Assembly: GCA_038322995.1 (NCBI GenBank)
Contig: JBBQGM010000017.1
Span: 1 to 58,907 of the forward strand
Direction of reading: 5' to 3'
Source of the DNA: QHXQ01 sp038322995
GTDB lineage: Bacteria > Acidobacteriota > Blastocatellia > Pyrinomonadales > Pyrinomonadaceae
Length of the DNA: 58,907 nt
The stretch's first letter is position 1. Each line of letters opens with the position of its first letter. Below, one piece after another: positions 8,144 to 15,905 of the stretch. The notes beneath the pieces are model-generated. The model ran no database searches. It worked only from the letters and a program-made list of their open reading frames with translations, and was not told where the DNA came from. The position numbers and the translations under genes are program-made.

Positions 8144-8941
8144 TCATGATGACAGCCAACATAGCGGGCGCGCGGCCGGCGCGAGACCATGCTTGTGCGC
8201 GAGTTGAAAATAAAGCTCAAGCCCGGCGCGCATCTCCGCGTTCAACTCGAAGCAGAGGTTCTCATGCAGGTACGTGTGCAACTCCGCGCGCGGCAAGTTC
8301 AACTCCGGTGCGTACTGCGCGATGATCGCATCCGTGTGCGCCAGTCCTTCATCACGCGCGGCGGCGAAATCAAGCGCACGCACGGCCCCGGCCGCACGCT
8401 CATGCGTCATCCATAAGGCAAAGACGAAGCCGAGGCCCGTGTGCTCGCGCCACAGGCGCGCGAGGTCGTGGACGTGCAAGCCGGCGCGCGCAAACGTCAT
8501 GGCCGGGTCGCCGATGACGAGCGCGGCATCGTGCGCGGCGAGCATCGCATGCACGTCGGGCTGCGCGGGGCTGGTCTGCGGCGCAAAACCGAGAAATTCC
8601 CGGAAGATAACCTGCACGAGCGCGGCGGACGTGCGCGATGATTCATCAAGCGCGATTGTCCGCACCTCTCTGAGATCAGCACAGCGCGTAGCCAAGACGA
8701 CGCTGCGCACCGCGCGCCGTGCGCCGACGCAAGCGTTCGAGACGAGCAACACTTCCGGCAGTCGTTGATATTCAATGACCGGCACGAGCGCCGCCTCGAC
8801 CATGCCCTGTGCCAACAGCGCGGCGCAACGCGCTGGGGCGGCGTCCGTGACCAACTCGACCGTGCCGGCGTGCGATCCGTGCATAAAGCTCCAGATCAGT
8901 GGCGCGGTGTTCAAATAGCTCGATGCGCTAACACGCGGCAC
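8144..8941 (-). CDS. mqnA: Chorismate dehydratase, menaquinone futalosine pathway
   Basis: MqnA removes water from chorismate to give 3-enolpyruvylbenzoate, the first step of the futalosine pathway. The product is a periplasmic-binding-protein-like fold of about 265 residues starting VPRVSASSYLNTAPLIW, where SYLN(T)xPL is the family's N-terminal signature; DESSRTSAALVQV and GDPAM are further conserved ligand-site motifs. I chose the GTG at 8941 because the family starts just before this motif. The frame is open up to 9058, where an upstream start would add a 39-residue non-conserved extension. It shares strand and pathway with mqnC. Confidence 0.88.
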   Translation of the reverse strand: MPRVSASSYLNTAPLIWSFMHGSHAGTVELVTDAAPARCAALLAQGMVEAALVPVIEYQRLPEVLLVSNACVGARRAVRSVVLATRCADLREVRTIALDESSRTSAALVQVIFREFLGFAPQTSPAQPDVHAMLAAHDAALVIGDPAMTFARAGLHVHDLARLWREHTGLGFVFALWMTHERAAGAVRALDFAAARDEGLAHTDAIIAQYAPELNLPRAELHTYLHENLCFELNAEMRAGLELYFQLAHKHGLAPAARPLCWLSS

Positions 8942-9088
8942 GCCCCACTGGTCGCCATTATCGCTGATGATCTCTGCCCCCTTTTTATCAATGCGCTCTG
9001 CCCCCGTCAGCAGGCCCAAACAATGCGCGATGCTAACGCAGCCCCAGCCCCCCCGCAAGCCACGCCTTCAATTTCACGCAGGTGCTCG

Positions 9089-9117
9089 TTGACAGAGTGT
9101 GCCAGCTACGCTAAAAG
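9089..9117 (+). promoter_or_regulatory. Possible promoter of the cyclase gene
   Basis: A consensus TTGACA at 9089-9094 is followed after 17 bases by TAAAAG (9112-9117). Directly downstream (9121-9148) lies a run of heptamer-phased repeats (GTGACGA GTGGCGA GTGAAGG GTTACAA) before the ATG at 9179. Confidence 0.45.
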
Positions 9118-9178
9118 CGGTGACGAGTGGCGAGTGAAGGGTTACAATGTGGCTGCTCGTCATTTGGCACACGTCATT

Positions 9179-9835
9179 ATGCTTATGCCCTTCTACGACA
9201 TCAGCGTCGGCATCGCGGCCGGTGAGACGCCGGTTTATCCGGGCGATCCGGGCATCGAGATTAGCGCGCATGCGGCGCTCGCACGTGGCGACGCGGCCAA
9301 CGTCTCGCTGTTGCACTTCGGCGCGCACACCGCGACGCATGTCGATGCGCCCGCGCACTTCATCGCTGCCGCGCCAACGGTTGCCACACTCGCGCTCGAC
9401 GTGCTAATCGGGCCGGCGCAGGTAGTTGAACTCGGCGACGACGTGCGCGCGATTGCGGCCGCGCATGTTGCAGCGCACGTGCCGGCCGGGACGACGCGCG
9501 TACTCTTCAAGACGCGCAACTCCGCGTTCTGGGCCGCCCCGCCGCCGCGCGTGTTCCGCACTGATTTCACCTACATCGCGCCTGATGGCGCGCGTGCGCT
9601 CGGCGAGCGGGGCGTGCAACTGGTCGGCATTGATTATCTATCGGTGGAGCAATTTAAGTCCGAGACGTTCGAGACGCATCTCGCACTGCTTGGGCGCGGC
9701 GTCGTCATTGTGGAAGGCTTAGATTTACGCGCCGTGCCCCCCGGTCGCTACGAGTTAATTTGTCTGCCGCTCAAACTCACCGGCGGCGCTGGCGACGGCG
9801 CACCTGCGCGGGCCGTCTTGCGCACGCTCGCTTGA
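9179..9835 (+). CDS. Cyclase family / kynurenine formamidase-like hydrolase
   Basis: A 218-residue metal-dependent hydrolase of the cyclase superfamily (PF04199). The metal-binding signature is present as FGAHTATHVDAPAHF near residues 45-60, after an N-terminal DISVGIAAGETPVYPGDP that is typical of the family. Members hydrolyse N-formylkynurenine, isatin or similar amides; no other kynurenine gene is nearby, so the substrate is open. The ATG at 9179 gives the standard length; another ATG lies two codons on. Confidence 0.87.
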   Translation: MLMPFYDISVGIAAGETPVYPGDPGIEISAHAALARGDAANVSLLHFGAHTATHVDAPAHFIAAAPTVATLALDVLIGPAQVVELGDDVRAIAAAHVAAHVPAGTTRVLFKTRNSAFWAAPPPRVFRTDFTYIAPDGARALGERGVQLVGIDYLSVEQFKSETFETHLALLGRGVVIVEGLDLRAVPPGRYELICLPLKLTGGAGDGAPARAVLRTLA

Positions 9836-9849
9836 AGCACGCACCGAAC

Positions 9850-10191
9850 ATGATGAACGAGACAGCACAGAAGCGTCGGTTGTTTGCGGCCGAACGGGCG
9901 CGCATGAGCGAGCATACGATCCCGGAATTGCTCGACTTACTCGCCAGCACAGATTTGCGCACGCGCTTTCTGGCCGAGATGTGCCTGCGCGATGCGACAA
10001 ACACTTGACTGAGCTTTCAGCCTGCCGGGCCGCAGGCGGAACGGGCGCGGGCCATCGCGGAATGGCGCGAGTGGTGGCGACAGCAACAGCTAACAGCGAG
10101 GAAACGATGGCGCGAACAGACAAAGCAGCAGACGACGGCGGAAGCGTCGGACGAGCCGGCAGCAGGGTGCGCGCGGACGAACGCGAGTTGA
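9850..10191 (+). pseudogene. HEAT-like small protein interrupted by an in-frame TGA
   Basis: The ATG at 9850 opens a 52-codon frame (MMNETAQKRR...CLRDATNT) that meets TGA at 10006-10008. The same frame then continues without a stop to 10191, encoding LSFQPAGPQAERARAIAEWREWWRQQQ and a charged tail. The joined product reads like the end of a HEAT-type or TPR-like repeat protein, where an ERA.AI..WR.WW motif closes the domain. The TGA could come from CGA by one C-to-T change. The last 85 bases overlap the following gene. It may be a decayed gene, a sequencing error, or read through. Confidence 0.55.
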
Positions 10192-10559
10192 GCACACAGG
10201 CCGGCTATAACGAGCGTGTCTATGAGATCGTGCGGCGCATTCCCACCGGGCGCGTGATGACCTACGGACAAATCGCGGACATGCTTGGCGAAGGTTACAC
10301 GCCGCGTACCGTCGGGTTCGTCATGCACGCCGCGCCCGCGGATGTGCCGTGGCAGCGCGTCATCAACGCGCAAGGCGCATGCTCGACGGGGCGCGTGCTG
10401 CTCCCGCTCAACGTGCAGCAAAGCATGCTCGAAGCCGAGGATGTCGCGTTCGACGCGCGCGGTCGTTGCGACCTCAAACGTTATCGCTGGCCGCCGGAGG
10501 AAACACACGCCGCCGACGGCGCGCAACAAGACGCACAACCGAGTCTCTTTAGCTCGTGA
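10107..10559 (+). CDS. Alkyltransferase-like protein (MGMT family, no acceptor cysteine)
   Basis: The ATG at 10107 follows AGGA at 10099-10102. The 150-residue product has a variable acidic N-terminus, then the MGMT DNA-binding domain (NERVYEIVRRIPTGRVMTYG, GYTPRTVGFVMH). The active-site motif PCHRV of O6-alkylguanine transferases is PWQRV here: the acceptor cysteine is a tryptophan. That defines the ATL group, which binds alkylated guanine and flags it for nucleotide excision repair rather than repairing it directly. The C-terminal tail beyond RYRWPP is low complexity. Confidence 0.9.
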   Translation: MARTDKAADDGGSVGRAGSRVRADERELSTQAGYNERVYEIVRRIPTGRVMTYGQIADMLGEGYTPRTVGFVMHAAPADVPWQRVINAQGACSTGRVLLPLNVQQSMLEAEDVAFDARGRCDLKRYRWPPEETHAADGAQQDAQPSLFSS

Positions 10560-10650
10560 TTGTGCCGCGCGTATCGCAAGCCAGCCTTGCGCGCTGCCCG
10601 AATTACGAATTACGACCCGCAGTTCACTATGCACCGGACAAACCAAGCTT

Positions 10651-11064
10651 ATGACCAACGAACCTCTCCAACGCAACGTGCCCTACGCGGTGAGCGAACC
10701 GCGCTATAGCGTGTCGCCGCAAATGGTCACGACCGCGTTCGAGTTGCCGGGCTATCATATCCGGCAACACCTTGGCGTGGTGCGCGGCATCGTCGTCCGC
10801 TCGCGCAATCTGTTCGTCAACATCGGCGCAGCCTTTCAGACGATGGTCGGCGGCAACATCACCGCGTGGACGAACCTCTGCGAGACGACGCGGCGCGACG
10901 CCTTCGAGATCATGATTCAGCATGCCAGCGAGATCGGCGCGAACGCCATCATCGGCGCACGTTATGACGCGACCGAAGTCGCCAGCGGCGCGACCGAAGT
11001 GCTCGCTTACGGCACGGCGGTCATCGTCGATCCCGTTAACGCAGGCGATCTGTACAAATCATGA
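10651..11064 (+). CDS. YbjQ family (UPF0145) heavy-metal-binding domain-like protein
   Basis: A 137-residue protein whose core (VTTAFELPGYHIRQHLGVVRGIVVRS... to ...AYGTAVIV) matches the YbjQ/UPF0145 fold, which assembles into rings and has unknown function. GANAIIGARYDATEV is the most conserved block. About 30 extra N-terminal residues precede the usual family start. Two tandem GAATTAC heptamers lie in the gap before it (10600-10613). The stop overlaps the next ATG by four bases. Confidence 0.88.
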   Translation: MTNEPLQRNVPYAVSEPRYSVSPQMVTTAFELPGYHIRQHLGVVRGIVVRSRNLFVNIGAAFQTMVGGNITAWTNLCETTRRDAFEIMIQHASEIGANAIIGARYDATEVASGATEVLAYGTAVIVDPVNAGDLYKS

Positions 11065-11489
11065 GCGCCGCGCCTGACGCGCTCACGGCGGCTGAGCTTG
11101 CCCGCCTGCATGCCGCTTTCGCGCAAGTGGCCTACGCACGCCTACTTGGTCTTGAACTGACGGAGGTCGTGCGCGGCGCGGCCATAGTGGCGCTCACCTT
11201 GCGGCCGGAGTTGACGCGCATGGAGGGCATCATGCACGGCGGCGCGCTCGCCTCGCTGGTTGATACCGCCTCCGCCTTCGCCGTCCTCTCGCTGCTTGCG
11301 CCCGCCGAGCAAACCGTCACCGTCGATCTCACGCTTCACTTTCTGCGCCCGGTCAAGGGCGGACAGATCACAGCACACGCGCGCGTCTTGCGCGCCGGCC
11401 GCCGCCTCGTCACCGTCGCCATCGAAGTGCTGGACGGAGCGCAGGAACTGGTGGCCACGGCGTTAACTACTTATGCCGTGCGGCGTTGA
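11061..11489 (+). CDS. PaaI/YdiI-type hotdog thioesterase
   Basis: A 142-residue hotdog-fold acyl-CoA thioesterase. The helix carrying the catalytic region is visible as MHGGALASLVDTASAFAV (HGG...DTA), followed by the strands TVDLTLHFLRPVKGG that PaaI-type enzymes share. It would hydrolyse an aryl- or acyl-CoA in the cytoplasm; the substrate is not predictable. It is translationally coupled to the YbjQ gene through an ATGA overlap. Confidence 0.92.
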   Translation: MSAAPDALTAAELARLHAAFAQVAYARLLGLELTEVVRGAAIVALTLRPELTRMEGIMHGGALASLVDTASAFAVLSLLAPAEQTVTVDLTLHFLRPVKGGQITAHARVLRAGRRLVTVAIEVLDGAQELVATALTTYAVRR

Positions 11490-11674
11490 ACTATGGTCTG
11501 CCGCGCAGGCCAAGTTGGCCTGCGCGGCAGACCGTAAGCATACTTTCGTCACGTCCTCCGCCTACAATCCGCTCCTTGCGCCAGCACCGCCGTTTGGCTT
11601 TAGGGCGCAAGATCGCGCATCATAAGCGCCACAGCGTTAGCGCCAACTCCGGGTCAGACCGCCGTCGTTTCCGT

Positions 11675-13417
11675 ATGCACGAACTGAGAAAATTCGCGCG
11701 CTATTTCCGCCCTTATAAGACTTCGCTCGCCATCGGCATCGTCTGCATCTTTGTGTCGGTCGTCGTCGGACTGTTCATCCCCTGGCTCGTCGGCCGTGCG
11801 GTGGACAGCCTGCACGGCGGCGTGACGTGGGCCAGCCTGACGCGCTATGCGCTGACCATCCTCGGTGTCAGCCTCGTGAGCGGCTTCTTCCTGTTCCTGC
11901 AACGGCGCATCCTGATCGGCATCTCGCGCCACGTCGAGTATGATCTGCGGCAGGATTTTTACGCGCACGTGCAAAACCTGCCGCTCTCATTCTTTCAAGC
12001 GAATCGCACCGGCGATCTGATGGCCCGGGCGACAAATGATCTCGCGGCCGTGCGCCAACTCGCCGGCCCGATGATTATGTACACGCTGCAAACCGTCTTC
12101 GTCGTCATTTTGATCCTGCCGCTCATGTTGCGGATCAGCGTGCGCCTGACGCTCTTGCTCTTTATCACGATGCCGCTCGTCTCGCTGACGGTGAAATTCT
12201 TCGGGCAGCAAGTGCATGTGCGCTTCGAGAAGATTCAAGAATTCTTCTCACAGATCGCCGCCCGCGCACAGGAGAATTTTTCCGGCATCCGCGTCGTCCG
12301 CGCCTACGCGCAGGAGGATGCGGAGATCGCCGTCTTCAACGATTTGAACCGGCAATACGCCGAACGCAATCTCGCGCTCGTCCGCATCGATGCGGCCATG
12401 CGCCCGTTAATGCAATTCCTGATCGGCTTGGGCTACGTCTTGATTCTCTACGTCGGCGGGCGCATGGCGCTGGACGGGCGCATGACCGTCGGGCAGTTCA
12501 CGGAATTCAATCTCTACTTAACGCGCCTGATCTGGCCGCTCATCGCGCTTGGCTATGTCGTCAATCTGTACCAGCGCGGCACGGCGAGTTGGAAGCGTAT
12601 GAACGCGATCATGGCCACGCCGCCCGCGATTGCCGACGAACCCGATACGCACGAGCAGCCGCCGATTCGCGGCCGGATAGAGTTTCGCCATCTGACTTTC
12701 AGCTACAGCGAACATCTGCCGCCCGTCCTACTCGACATCAACCTCGTGATCGAAGCGGGTCAGGTCGTCGCTTTCGTCGGCCGCACCGGCACAGGCAAGT
12801 CAACGCTGATGAACCTGCTCCCGCGCCTCTTGGACGCACCGCCGGGCGCGGTCTTGATCGACAATGTGCCGGTGCGCGCTTATCCGGTGGCCCAACTCCG
12901 CGCCAGCATCGGCTACGTGCCGCAGGAGACATTTCTGTTTAGCGAAACGCTCGCGGAGAACATCGCGTTCGGCGTTGAGTCGAAGCAGCGCGCGGAGGTT
13001 GAGTGGGCGGCGGAAGTGGCGGGCCTGGGCGATGACGTGCGCGAGTTTCCCGCCGGCTTCGACACGCTCGTCGGCGAGCGCGGCATCACGCTCTCCGGCG
13101 GCCAGAAGCAGCGCACCGCGATTGCCCGCGCCGTTATGCGCCAGCCGCGCATTCTAATTCTCGACGATTCGCTCTCGGCCGTGGACACTTACACCGAAGA
13201 GAAAATCCTGAGCCAACTGCGCGGCGTCATGCGCGAGCGCACGAGTTTGATCGTCTCGCATCGGATCTCGACCGTGCGCGACGCCGATCTCATCTGTGTC
13301 CTCGACGAAGGCCGCATCGTCGAACAGGGCACGCACGACGAACTGCTCGCGCGCGGCGGCGAGTACGCCGCGCTCCACGAACGGCAATTGTTAGAAGAAG
13401 AACTCGCGGCGAGTTAA
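11675..13417 (+). CDS. ABC exporter half-transporter A (degenerate catalytic site)
   Basis: A 580-residue type-IV ABC exporter: a six-helix membrane domain (about 15-310) and a nucleotide-binding domain with Walker A GRTGTGKS, Q-loop YVPQE, signature LSGGQKQR and D-loop. Walker B reads ILILDDSLSAVD, so the catalytic glutamate is an aspartate. This is the known degenerate half of heterodimeric exporters such as TM287/288 and BmrCD. The ATG at 11675 gives the usual membrane start; the frame is open from 11486 but that part is not conserved. Partner gene follows at 13948. Confidence 0.93.
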   Translation: MHELRKFARYFRPYKTSLAIGIVCIFVSVVVGLFIPWLVGRAVDSLHGGVTWASLTRYALTILGVSLVSGFFLFLQRRILIGISRHVEYDLRQDFYAHVQNLPLSFFQANRTGDLMARATNDLAAVRQLAGPMIMYTLQTVFVVILILPLMLRISVRLTLLLFITMPLVSLTVKFFGQQVHVRFEKIQEFFSQIAARAQENFSGIRVVRAYAQEDAEIAVFNDLNRQYAERNLALVRIDAAMRPLMQFLIGLGYVLILYVGGRMALDGRMTVGQFTEFNLYLTRLIWPLIALGYVVNLYQRGTASWKRMNAIMATPPAIADEPDTHEQPPIRGRIEFRHLTFSYSEHLPPVLLDINLVIEAGQVVAFVGRTGTGKSTLMNLLPRLLDAPPGAVLIDNVPVRAYPVAQLRASIGYVPQETFLFSETLAENIAFGVESKQRAEVEWAAEVAGLGDDVREFPAGFDTLVGERGITLSGGQKQRTAIARAVMRQPRILILDDSLSAVDTYTEEKILSQLRGVMRERTSLIVSHRISTVRDADLICVLDEGRIVEQGTHDELLARGGEYAALHERQLLEEELAAS

Positions 13418-13443
13418 ACACGCGCACAAGATAGGTTCCAGCG

Positions 13444-13902
13444 ATGATGAATCCGACACCCAGACAAGCCACGGCTGGCGCGCGGCAACGCGGGCTGCTG
13501 ATCATCTGGCTCGCGCAATTCATCTCGCTGGGCATCCTCTTCGCGCTCACGAAGTTGATAGATGTGCCCGTCAGCGCCGGCAACGACAACCTACGCTGGC
13601 TCATGGGCATCTGCGGCGGCGCGACGTTCGCGCTCTCGTTCATGCTCAAGCACATACTCGTAGGGCGCGCGTTTGAACAGGGGCGACCCGATTACATCAC
13701 CACGGCCTACGTCCTCGCCTTCGCGCTCTGCGAGGCCGCGGCCGTCTGCGCGGTCGTCAACTATTTCGTTAGCGGCCTGACCATGTATCTATTATTCATC
13801 TTGGCCGCCGTCGGCTTGCTCTTTCACTTCCCGCGCCGCGCACACTTCGAGGCCGTACTGACGGACGGAGCGTCATCGGACATTAAGAGTTCACTGCGTT
13901 AA
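13444..13902 (+). CDS. Hypothetical four-helix membrane protein between ABC exporter halves
   Basis: A 152-residue protein with four hydrophobic segments (about 17-38, 48-68, 92-112 and 115-132) and a soluble C-terminal tail. I do not recognise the family. It sits 26 bases after exporter half A and 45 bases before half B on the same strand, so it is probably co-transcribed and may be an accessory or unrelated small membrane protein. Confidence 0.75.
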   Translation: MMNPTPRQATAGARQRGLLIIWLAQFISLGILFALTKLIDVPVSAGNDNLRWLMGICGGATFALSFMLKHILVGRAFEQGRPDYITTAYVLAFALCEAAAVCAVVNYFVSGLTMYLLFILAAVGLLFHFPRRAHFEAVLTDGASSDIKSSLR

Positions 13903-13947
13903 CGCGGCTGGCTCATTACCCGGCACTTATTATCCGGCATTGTTTTT

Positions 13948-15828
13948 ATGTCATCTGCGGTCAAACAATTTCACGAAGAAGAGGCCATCGGCAAGACCTA
14001 CGACTGGCAGATCGCGCGCCGCTTGCTGGGCTATCTGCGCCCTTACGTGCGCCCGCTCACGCCCGCGCTCATCCTGACGCTCGTCTTGAACGCGCTCGGC
14101 GTCTTGCAACCTAAGTTCGTCCAGTACGCGATTGACTGGTACATCGTCCCATCAAGCAACGGGCAAGTGCCGCCCGCCCGCGCTGTGCCCGGTCTCGCGT
14201 GGCTCGCGCTCGCCATGCTCGTCGTGCGCCTGCTGTTCTTCGCCTTCTCCTACTTTCAAGTGATCTTATTGAACACCGTCGGGCAGCGCGTCATGTACGA
14301 CCTGCGCAGCGAGCTTTATCAAAAGCTGCAACGGCAGGAGGTCGCCTACTTCGACCGCCAGCCCGTCGGCCGCATCATGACGCGCCTCACATCGGACGTG
14401 GACGCGCTCAACGAACTGTTCACCTCCGGCATCATCGACGTGCTGGGCGATCTGGTGATGATCTTCGTCATCATCGGCATCATGCTGGCGATGGATTGGA
14501 AATTGTCGCTCGTCACGCTCGTCACCGTGCCGCTCCTAGTCTGGGCCACAAGTTGGTTTCGCAAAGGCGCGCGGCGCGGCTACGACATGGTGCGCACGCG
14601 CATCGCGCGCATCAACTCGTTCCTGCAAGAGCATTTGTCCGGCGCGCAGACCGTGCAACTCTTCAACCGTGAAGCCAAATCGTTTGCGCAGTTCCATGAT
14701 CTGAACGACGACTATCGCACGGCCAACATCGACACGATCTTCTACTATGCGGTCTTCTTCCCACTCGTCGATCTCATCGGCGCGGTCGGCATCTCGCTGA
14801 TCGTCTGGTTCGGCGGCTTTCGCGTCTTGCAGACGACGACCACGCATCAGGCGCTCACGCTCGGCGCGCTCGTCGCCTTCATCCAGTATTCGCAGCAATT
14901 GTTCCAACCGATCCGCGACATCTCCGACAAGTACAACGTGCTGCAAGCCGCGCTGGTGGCCTCGCATCGCATCTTCCGCGCGCTCGATCTGCCGATCACG
15001 ATCACCACGCCGGCCCGGCCGCAAAAGACCGGCCGCGCGCAAGGGCGCATCGAATTTGAGAATGTCTGGTTCGCATACAAGGACGAGGACTGGGTCTTAA
15101 AGGACGTGTCGTTCGCGGTCGAACCGGGGCAATCGGTCGCGCTCGTCGGGCACACAGGCTCAGGCAAGACGACGATCACGAACCTCTTGATGCGTTTCTA
15201 CGACGTGCAACGCGGGCGTGTGCTACTAGACGGCGTGGACGTGCGCGAATGGGATTTGAAAGCTTTGCGCGAGAACTTCGCCGTCGTCTTGCAGGACGTG
15301 TTTCTCTTTAGCGGCACGATTGCGGGCAACATCCGTTTGGGCCGCGCCGACATCCCGGCGGCCCGCGTCGAGTGGGCGGCGCAGGAAGTGCGCGCCGAAG
15401 AGTTCATCAAGCGCCTGCCTGAAGGCTATGCGGCGGAAGTGCGCGAGCGCGGCGCTGGTTTGTCGGTCGGGCAGAAACAATTGATCTCGTTCGCCCGCGC
15501 GCTCGCTTTCGATCCCGCGCTGCTCATTCTCGACGAAGCGACCTCTTCAATTGATACCGAGACCGAGCAGTTGATCCAGCAAGCCATCGAGCGTGTGCTG
15601 CGCGACCGCACCTCGCTGCTCGTCGCGCACCGCCTCTCCACCATCCAACGCGCCGACCGTATCATCGTCCTCCACCACGGCGAGCTACGCGAACAAGGCA
15701 CGCACCAAGAACTACTCACCGAGCGTGGTCTCTACTGGCGGCTCTACAAACTGCAATACGCCGACCGCGACCGCGGCGAGGACGTGCCAGACATTCCACT
15801 CAGTGGCACATTGCAATACGGCAACTAA
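13948..15828 (+). CDS. ABC exporter half-transporter B (catalytic half, altered signature)
   Basis: A 626-residue ABC exporter subunit with an N-terminal cytosolic extension, six membrane helices (about 30-330) and a nucleotide-binding domain with Walker A GHTGSGKT, Q-loop VLQDV and Walker B LLILDEATSSID with the catalytic glutamate. Its signature is LSVGQ instead of LSGGQ. Paired with half A (Walker B aspartate), one composite ATP site is canonical and the other degenerate in both motifs. Likely exports lipid or drug-like compounds; the cargo is not predictable. Confidence 0.94.
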   Translation: MSSAVKQFHEEEAIGKTYDWQIARRLLGYLRPYVRPLTPALILTLVLNALGVLQPKFVQYAIDWYIVPSSNGQVPPARAVPGLAWLALAMLVVRLLFFAFSYFQVILLNTVGQRVMYDLRSELYQKLQRQEVAYFDRQPVGRIMTRLTSDVDALNELFTSGIIDVLGDLVMIFVIIGIMLAMDWKLSLVTLVTVPLLVWATSWFRKGARRGYDMVRTRIARINSFLQEHLSGAQTVQLFNREAKSFAQFHDLNDDYRTANIDTIFYYAVFFPLVDLIGAVGISLIVWFGGFRVLQTTTTHQALTLGALVAFIQYSQQLFQPIRDISDKYNVLQAALVASHRIFRALDLPITITTPARPQKTGRAQGRIEFENVWFAYKDEDWVLKDVSFAVEPGQSVALVGHTGSGKTTITNLLMRFYDVQRGRVLLDGVDVREWDLKALRENFAVVLQDVFLFSGTIAGNIRLGRADIPAARVEWAAQEVRAEEFIKRLPEGYAAEVRERGAGLSVGQKQLISFARALAFDPALLILDEATSSIDTETEQLIQQAIERVLRDRTSLLVAHRLSTIQRADRIIVLHHGELREQGTHQELLTERGLYWRLYKLQYADRDRGEDVPDIPLSGTLQYGN

Positions 15829-15839
15829 AACCAGTAGCT

Positions 15840-15890
15840 AGAAAGTAAGAGGCGGCCGATTGTGAACCATTCGGCCGCCTCTTACTTTCT
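15840..15890. terminator. Bidirectional hairpin terminator, 20-bp perfect stem
   Basis: AGAAAGTAAGAGGCGGCCGA (15840-15859) pairs perfectly with 15871-15890 around an 11-base loop. It lies between the converging exporter and cytochrome genes. The outer stem bases supply A and T runs on both strands. Confidence 0.85.
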
Positions 15891-15905
15891 GTCAATCCAT
15901 TGCGC

